DNA of 64,000 bases from the NCBI RefSeq assembly GCF_039830135.1, contig NZ_CP156081.1, forward strand, positions 124,001 to 188,000, written 5' to 3'. The stretch is from Defluviimonas sp. SAOS-178_SWC. GTDB taxonomy: Bacteria > Pseudomonadota > Alphaproteobacteria > Rhodobacterales > Rhodobacteraceae. The position numbers and the translations under genes are program-made. Positions 59,822-64,000 of this stretch are shown here, piece after piece (position 1 is the first letter of the stretch; every line of letters begins with the position of its first letter). Under the pieces are notes generated by a model. That model was not told the origin of the DNA, did not search any database, and was given only the letters and a program-made list of their open reading frames with translations.

Positions 59822-59986
59822 ATGCCACGTCTTTCTACCCTGTTTCTCGGAACCGCGTTTGCCGCCGCGTTCAGCCTGACGCGTCTTCAAGTCCGGACCA
59901 CCGTGGCCGGGACTGGCGAGGACGATCGGCAGGATCAGACACAAGTCCAGACGACCGGGCATGGCGCAGGTCATCTGGGAAACTGA
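59822..59986 (+). CDS. Possible small secreted protein, 54 residues
   Basis: Begins 12 bases after copZ with a good GGAGG site 7 bases before the ATG. The start MPRLSTLFLGTAFAAAFSL is signal-peptide-like; the remainder (TRLQVRTTVAGTGEDDRQ ... GHGAGHLGN) is hydrophilic, with a few histidines at the end that could bind metal. I recognise no family; the abrupt change after the signal could mark a frameshift. Confidence 0.4.
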   Translation: MPRLSTLFLGTAFAAAFSLTRLQVRTTVAGTGEDDRQDQTQVQTTGHGAGHLGN

Positions 59987-60045
59987 TGCGGCGATGGATG
60001 GGCTACTCCAAGAACGAGTGGCCCATCCGAACGACAAACGGAGAC

Positions 60046-60076
60046 TTGATTCCGTGTTGATCGCAAATGCCATAAT
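60046..60076 (+). promoter_or_regulatory. Possible promoter with 19-base spacer
   Basis: TTGATT (60046-60051), 19 bases, CATAAT (60071-60076). A 19-base spacer is the hallmark of MerR/CueR-type promoters, but no clear dyad lies between. RNA would start only about 3 bases before the next ATG. Confidence 0.25.
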
Positions 60077-60085
60077 ACTGCTGCG

Positions 60086-60424
60086 ATGAAGCGACTCTGG
60101 GTTCCGGCTCTATCAATTCTGCTGATGGCGACACTCGGGTCGGCACAGAGGGTTCATGCTCAACCGACGACTGCTGTGGAGCAGCACCTGGTCATGGATT
60201 GTGGGCATCATAACGCAGAATACGTCCAGGACGACACCGGGAAACACCGCGGAGTCATAGACTGCCAACTCTTCTGCGCCGCGATCGCGGGGTTTCATCC
60301 GGTTCGACCAATTCTCCTTCGGCGACTGTGGCGCGAGGACAGATTTGTCGTCGGCCTTGGTGTTCTACCGAGTGGAACGACGCCCGAAGCAGTTGAACGC
60401 CCTCCGAAACATGTCTTCGTCTGA
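60086..60424 (+). CDS. Small exported protein of the copper cassette
   Basis: 112 residues with a clear signal peptide (MKRLWVPALSILLMATLGSAQRVHA). The mature part has MDCGHH, DCQLFCAAIAGFHP and the terminal PPKHVFV; Cys, His and Met residues could bind copper. It resembles the DUF2946-like small proteins found in copper-resistance clusters, but I am not certain of the family. No ribosome site is visible before the ATG, consistent with a leaderless mRNA from the promoter just upstream. Confidence 0.6.
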   Translation: MKRLWVPALSILLMATLGSAQRVHAQPTTAVEQHLVMDCGHHNAEYVQDDTGKHRGVIDCQLFCAAIAGFHPVRPILLRRLWREDRFVVGLGVLPSGTTPEAVERPPKHVFV

Positions 60425-60493
60425 TCGGATGCGGTCGCAAGCGACCGGGCAAACCCAATTCATTCGGACCCTTTGAGGTCCAAGGAGACGAAG

Positions 60494-61984
60494 ATGACGA
60501 CATTCACGAGACGCGGCCTCCTGGCCGCAGGGGCCGCCGCCTGCGCGGTTTCCCAACTGCCCGCTATCGCGCGGGCCCAGACGTCAGCGCCGATCGCCCT
60601 TGCGGCGGCGCGCAGAACCATCGAGGTCGACGGCCGTTCAGCCAGCGTCTGGGGCCTCGTGCGCCCAGACGGAGGCCAGGGCCTCGTGCTGGACCCGGGC
60701 GCACGGTTTCATGTGGCGCTGACAAATGATCTCGACCAGCCCACGATCGTACATTGGCATGGACAGATCCCGCCCAATGCGCAGGACGGTGTGCCCGACA
60801 TGCCCATGCCAGTGCTCGCGCCGGGCGAAATCCGCACCTACGACTTTTCCCCACGTTCGGGCACCCATTGGATGCACAGCCACATCCCTACGCAGGAAAT
60901 GCGGTTACTGGCCGCGCCGCTGATCGTGCGCTCGGCCGAGGATGTCGCGGCGGACCGGCAGGAGGTCGTCCTGTTCCTGCACGATTTCTCGTTCAAGGAA
61001 CCCGAAGAGGTTCTGTCCGAAATCACCGGCGGACATGCCGGAGGTGGACATGCCGCGCACGGCACGGCCCCGGCCACGCCCGCCGATCACACGGCGACGG
61101 GCCACGGCATGCCGGGGATGAAAATGGCTGGCATGTTGATGGGGAGCATGGACGGCATGGCAATGGATCTCAACGACCACGACTGGGACGCCTATCTCGC
61201 GAACGATCGCTCGCTGGCCGATCCGGAGGTGGTAACCGTCGAGCGCGGCGGGCGCGTCCGCTTGCGAGTGATCAATGCGGCCGCGGCGACCGTGTTCTGG
61301 ATCGACACTGGCACGGCCGAGTCTCGCCTCGTGGCGGTGGACGGACACGCAGTAAGGCCGCTCTCCGGCGGCCGGTTCGGCCTGGCGATGGGGCAGCGGC
61401 TTGATCTCGAGATCGATCTGCCAGGCGAAGCCGGTGCCTGGCCGATCCTGGCCCTGCGGGAAGGCGCCCGGGAGCGCACCGGGCTCATACTGGCAACCGC
61501 GGGTGCCGAAGTCCGGCGGATCGTCTCTCTGGCCGAAGCTGAGGCACCGGCCTTCGACACCGATCTGGCGCAGGAGGCGCGCCTGATCGCCGAAGCCGGC
61601 TTGCCCGAGCGCCCGATCGACCGCAGCCGGATGCTGATGCTCGGCGGCACGATGCAGCCCTATGTCTGGACGATCGACGGGCAGACCTGGGGCAGTCATA
61701 CACCCGTGCTTGCGAGACCCGGCGAGCGGGTGGAACTGATGTTCCACAACATGTCGATGATGGGTCACCCGATGCACCTGCACGGTCACGTCTTCCAGGT
61801 GGTCGAGATCAACGGCCGGCGCTTCGCAGGCGCCCTTCGCGACACCGTCTACGTGCCGCCGATGTCGATGGTGGCTGTTGCGCTCGACGCCGGAGAAGCC
61901 GCGCGCTGGATGCTCCACTGCCATCACATGCCGCATCTTGCCACGGGCATGATGACCGAGTTCCAGGTCACCGCATCGGCCTGA
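60494..61984 (+). CDS. Tat-exported multicopper oxidase (CopA/CueO type)
   Basis: 496 residues from the ATG at 60494 (GGAG upstream). Tat signal TFTRRGLLAAGAAAC. Copper ligands: HWHG, HSH (HWMHSHIP), HPMHLHGHVF and the type 1 end LHCHHMPHLATGM. A Met/His-rich loop (HGMPGMKMAGMLMGSMDGMAM shortened, about 208-232) fits a periplasmic Cu(I) oxidase giving copper tolerance. The second cupredoxin domain is intact. Function as a cuprous oxidase is by analogy with CueO/PcoA. Confidence 0.93.
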   Translation: MTTFTRRGLLAAGAAACAVSQLPAIARAQTSAPIALAAARRTIEVDGRSASVWGLVRPDGGQGLVLDPGARFHVALTNDLDQPTIVHWHGQIPPNAQDGVPDMPMPVLAPGEIRTYDFSPRSGTHWMHSHIPTQEMRLLAAPLIVRSAEDVAADRQEVVLFLHDFSFKEPEEVLSEITGGHAGGGHAAHGTAPATPADHTATGHGMPGMKMAGMLMGSMDGMAMDLNDHDWDAYLANDRSLADPEVVTVERGGRVRLRVINAAAATVFWIDTGTAESRLVAVDGHAVRPLSGGRFGLAMGQRLDLEIDLPGEAGAWPILALREGARERTGLILATAGAEVRRIVSLAEAEAPAFDTDLAQEARLIAEAGLPERPIDRSRMLMLGGTMQPYVWTIDGQTWGSHTPVLARPGERVELMFHNMSMMGHPMHLHGHVFQVVEINGRRFAGALRDTVYVPPMSMVAVALDAGEAARWMLHCHHMPHLATGMMTEFQVTASA

Positions 61985-61994
61985 GAACGGCGGC

Positions 61995-62015
61995 GCAAAA
62001 GTCGGCCACTTTTGC
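61995..62015. repeat. Inverted repeat GCAAAAGT-cggcc-ACTTTTGC
   Basis: Perfect 8-bp stem beginning 10 bases after the oxidase stop, in a 225-base gap without a gene. AT-rich stem without a T-run makes it a weak terminator; it may be a mobile-element end fragment. Confidence 0.45.
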
Positions 62016-62141
62016 CCTTTCTGGCGACAGGGAGGGCGGGAGGATTTTCACCGTGGACTTGTATCGGAAGGTGCGCCTGACTGAACATATGCACGATCCG
62101 ATTGAACGAGCTTAACATTTCCACCGAAGTCGTCGGAAAGA

Positions 62142-62171
62142 GGACATTCGCTGCGCGCCGCATAAATGTCC
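62142..62171. repeat. Inverted repeat GGACATT ... AATGTCC
   Basis: Seven-base arms 16 bases apart, 38 bases before the end of the dehydrogenase gene. Part of the same gene-free gap as the repeat at 61995. Confidence 0.35.
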
Positions 62172-62209
62172 GCTTGCGCCATCCGCCAGATATGCAACCT
62201 GCGTTCGCT

Positions 62210-63742
62210 TCATACCTCTACAGACGGGTGTAATAGATCCCCTGACAAAAGATCGTCCGGCATGTTCTGGTAGCAGACCGGTCTGAGGAACCTTCGGATG
62301 GATAGGGTTCCGACCGAGGTGGCGCCGAAATTGGTCGAGGCGGGGTAGGGTCCGCCGTGGACCATCGCGTCGCAAACCTCGACGCCCGTCGGAAAGCCGT
62401 TCGCCAGCACCCGGCCGGCTTTCCGTTCGAGAACGGGCATCAGCTTCTGGCCGAGCGCCGTGTCGCCGGCGTCGAGGTGCAGGGTGCAGGTGAGCTGTCC
62501 TTGCAGGCTTCGCGCAATCTCTTCCATCTCGGCGGCATCGGCGGCGCGCACGATCAGGCCCAGAGGCCCGAAGACCTCCTCTCCAAGCGCGTGGTTGGAA
62601 AGCCACTCCCGGCCGGTCGTCGCGAACAGGTAGGGCGTCGCGTTTCTCAGGTCGCACATCGAGGTCAGAACCTCCTGCACGCCCTGTGATCCCGCGATCC
62701 GGTCCCGCCCCTGCCGGTAAGCGGCGGCGATGCCGTCGGTCAGCATGACCTGCGCGCCGATGTGTGAAAGTGCCTCGGTCGCGGCGGTGGTGAAAGCGTC
62801 GGCGTCGGGTCCGTGGATGACGACGGCGATCCCGGGATTGGTGCAGAACTGGCCCGCGCCCATCGTCAGCGACCCGGCCCAGCCCCTGGCGATCTCCGGC
62901 CCCCGCGCCTTCAGCGCCGACGGCAGGAGGAACATCGGGTTGACGCTGCCGAGTTCGCCGAAGAACGGGATCGGGTCGGGACGGGAGGCGCAAAGGTCGA
63001 AAAGCGCGCGGCCGCCGGCGAGCGAGCCGGTGAAGCCCACGGCGCGGATGCGCGGATCGGTGACGAGCGCCTCGCCGACGTCGCGGCGGCCGCCCTGGAT
63101 CAGCGAGAACACCCCGGCCGGCATTCCGGTCGTACGGATCGCGGCATGGATCGCCTCGGCCACGATCTCGCCGGTGCCGGGATGGGCGGAGTGGCCCTTG
63201 ACCACCACCGGGCAACCGGCGGCGAGCGCTGCGGCGGTGTCGCCGCCCGCCGTCGAGAAGGCGAGCGGGAAGTTCGAGGCGCCGAAGACCGCGACCGGCC
63301 CGATGGGCCGCTGGATCATCCGCAAGTCGGGGCGCGGCAGGGGCTGGCGGTCGGGAAGCGCCGCGTCATGGCGGCGGTCGAGGTAATCGCCCTTGAGGAT
63401 GTGGGACGCGAAGAGGCGAAGCTGGCCGGTGGTGCGCCCGCGTTCGCCGTTCAGACGCGCCTCGGGCAGGCCGGTCTCGGAGGTGCCGATTGCGGTGATC
63501 GCCTCGCTCCGCGCCTCGATCTCGTCGGCGATGGCGTTGAGGAACGCGGCGCGCTCCTCTCGCGTCGAATAGCCATAGGACCAGAACGCCTCCTCCGCGG
63601 CGGCGCAGGCCCGGGCGACAAGGTCCGGCGTGCCGACGGCGAAGGCGCGCGCGGCCCCGTGCGCGGGGGAGGAGGCGAAGGTCGCCGCACCTGCGGTCCA
63701 GTCGCCGGCAATCAGGTGACGCCCATGAGGGGTATAGGCCAT
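62210..63742 (-). CDS. Alpha-ketoglutarate semialdehyde dehydrogenase-like enzyme
   Basis: 510 residues from the ATG at 63742 (GAGGAG upstream). Aldehyde dehydrogenase fold: cofactor region FGASNFPLAFSTAGGDTAAALAAGCPVVVKGH (shortened), catalytic Glu in PFFGELGSVNP and Cys in GAGQFCTNPG, the latter typical of the KGSADH branch that ends the non-phosphorylative breakdown of pentoses, glucarate/galactarate or hydroxyproline by forming 2-oxoglutarate. Only 11 bases after an RraA-like gene, fitting a sugar-acid operon. Confidence 0.9.
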   Translation of the reverse strand: MAYTPHGRHLIAGDWTAGAATFASSPAHGAARAFAVGTPDLVARACAAAEEAFWSYGYSTREERAAFLNAIADEIEARSEAITAIGTSETGLPEARLNGERGRTTGQLRLFASHILKGDYLDRRHDAALPDRQPLPRPDLRMIQRPIGPVAVFGASNFPLAFSTAGGDTAAALAAGCPVVVKGHSAHPGTGEIVAEAIHAAIRTTGMPAGVFSLIQGGRRDVGEALVTDPRIRAVGFTGSLAGGRALFDLCASRPDPIPFFGELGSVNPMFLLPSALKARGPEIARGWAGSLTMGAGQFCTNPGIAVVIHGPDADAFTTAATEALSHIGAQVMLTDGIAAAYRQGRDRIAGSQGVQEVLTSMCDLRNATPYLFATTGREWLSNHALGEEVFGPLGLIVRAADAAEMEEIARSLQGQLTCTLHLDAGDTALGQKLMPVLERKAGRVLANGFPTGVEVCDAMVHGGPYPASTNFGATSVGTLSIRRFLRPVCYQNMPDDLLSGDLLHPSVEV

Positions 63743-63753
63743 ATCGTCACTCC

Positions 63754-64000
63754 TCAGCGGCCGGTTTTCTTGCGCCACTCTTCGTATTTCTTTTGGTTCT
63801 CTTCCTTTGTGCAGGGATAGAGACCGATGATCGGCGCGCCCGCCAGAACCTCTTCCAGCACGAAATCCTCGAAGCTTTCCATGCCGGCGCAGACCTCGGC
63901 AATCTCGTCGGCAAGATGGGCCGGGATCACCATTACCCCGTCGCGGTCGCCGACCAGCACGTCGCCGGGAAACACCGCGACATCGCCGCACGCTACGGGG
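63754..64000 (-). CDS. RraA/HMG-aldolase-family protein, C-terminal part
   Basis: The frame is open to the window end, so the N-terminus is outside. Visible are PVACGDVAVFPGDVLVGDRDGVMVIPA and the C-terminus IIGLYPCTKEENQKKYEEWRKK (shortened). The family includes RNase E inhibitor RraA and the metal-dependent 4-hydroxy-2-oxoacid (HMG/CHA) aldolases; next to the semialdehyde dehydrogenase an aldolase or sugar-acid role is likelier than RNase control. Confidence 0.82.
   Translation of the reverse strand, partial: PVACGDVAVFPGDVLVGDRDGVMVIPAHLADEIAEVCAGMESFEDFVLEEVLAGAPIIGLYPCTKEENQKKYEEWRKKTGR

Overview
The window is a 64 kb piece of GC-rich bacterial chromosome. Gene content and gene order point to an alphaproteobacterium of the order Rhodobacterales (Rhodobacter/Roseobacter group): rimP-nusA-ylxR-infB, rnd-kdsD-lptC-lptA-lptB-rpoN-hpf-ptsN, dnaK-dnaJ, comF-grxC-nitrilase next to ubiG, FNR boxes matching the TTGAY-N4-RTCAA type, and a class I PHA synthase. 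Genes are densely packed, often with 4-bp ATGA/GTGA overlaps. I see no tRNA, rRNA, CRISPR array, complete insertion sequence or prophage.

Region by region. 0-10.7 kb holds housekeeping and envelope genes: the end of an ABC exporter, an RNA m5U methyltransferase, two different L,D-transpeptidases, a CAP-domain lipoprotein, ferrochelatase, a methyltransferase head-to-head with comF, glutaredoxin, a nitrilase-family amidase, a MarR regulator, ubiG, prolyl aminopeptidase and a double-CDGSH Fe-S protein. 10.7-16.5 kb is the rimP-nusA-ylxR-infB transcription/translation operon, with a promoter followed by an intrinsic terminator in its leader, facing a small gene of 45 codons. 16.6-29.4 kb has mutT-argJ-PPIase, secA with a secreted companion, radC, dnaJ-dnaK behind a heat-shock-like promoter, alkB and a polysaccharide-export permease. 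29.5-37.6 kb is a surface-polysaccharide block: cysQ, kdsB, galU, galE, two glycosyltransferases and a double sulfotransferase. 37.6-43.5 kb is the conserved lpt/rpoN/ptsN block.

44.1-58.4 kb is the most interesting part. A second, N-type ATP synthase operon (atpDCQRBEFAG, no delta gene) lies next to a beta-CASP nuclease/LOG-protein pair and a phaC-(MaoC-Pta)-ackA operon. Each of the three transcription units has an FNR-type box upstream: a consensus box at 44561, a 9/10 box with a well-placed -10 at 53840, and a perfect box at 58413. I infer a low-oxygen energy module in which CoA thioesters (possibly from PHB-type metabolism) feed acyl-phosphate and kinase ATP formation while the N-ATPase works with the membrane ion gradient.

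58.4-62.2 kb is a copper-handling cassette: the broken remnant of a CopA ATPase, copZ, two small secreted proteins and a Tat-exported multicopper oxidase, followed by inverted repeats that look like mobile-element scar. 62.2-64 kb begins a sugar-acid catabolic cluster (alpha-ketoglutarate semialdehyde dehydrogenase and an RraA-like protein cut by the window end).
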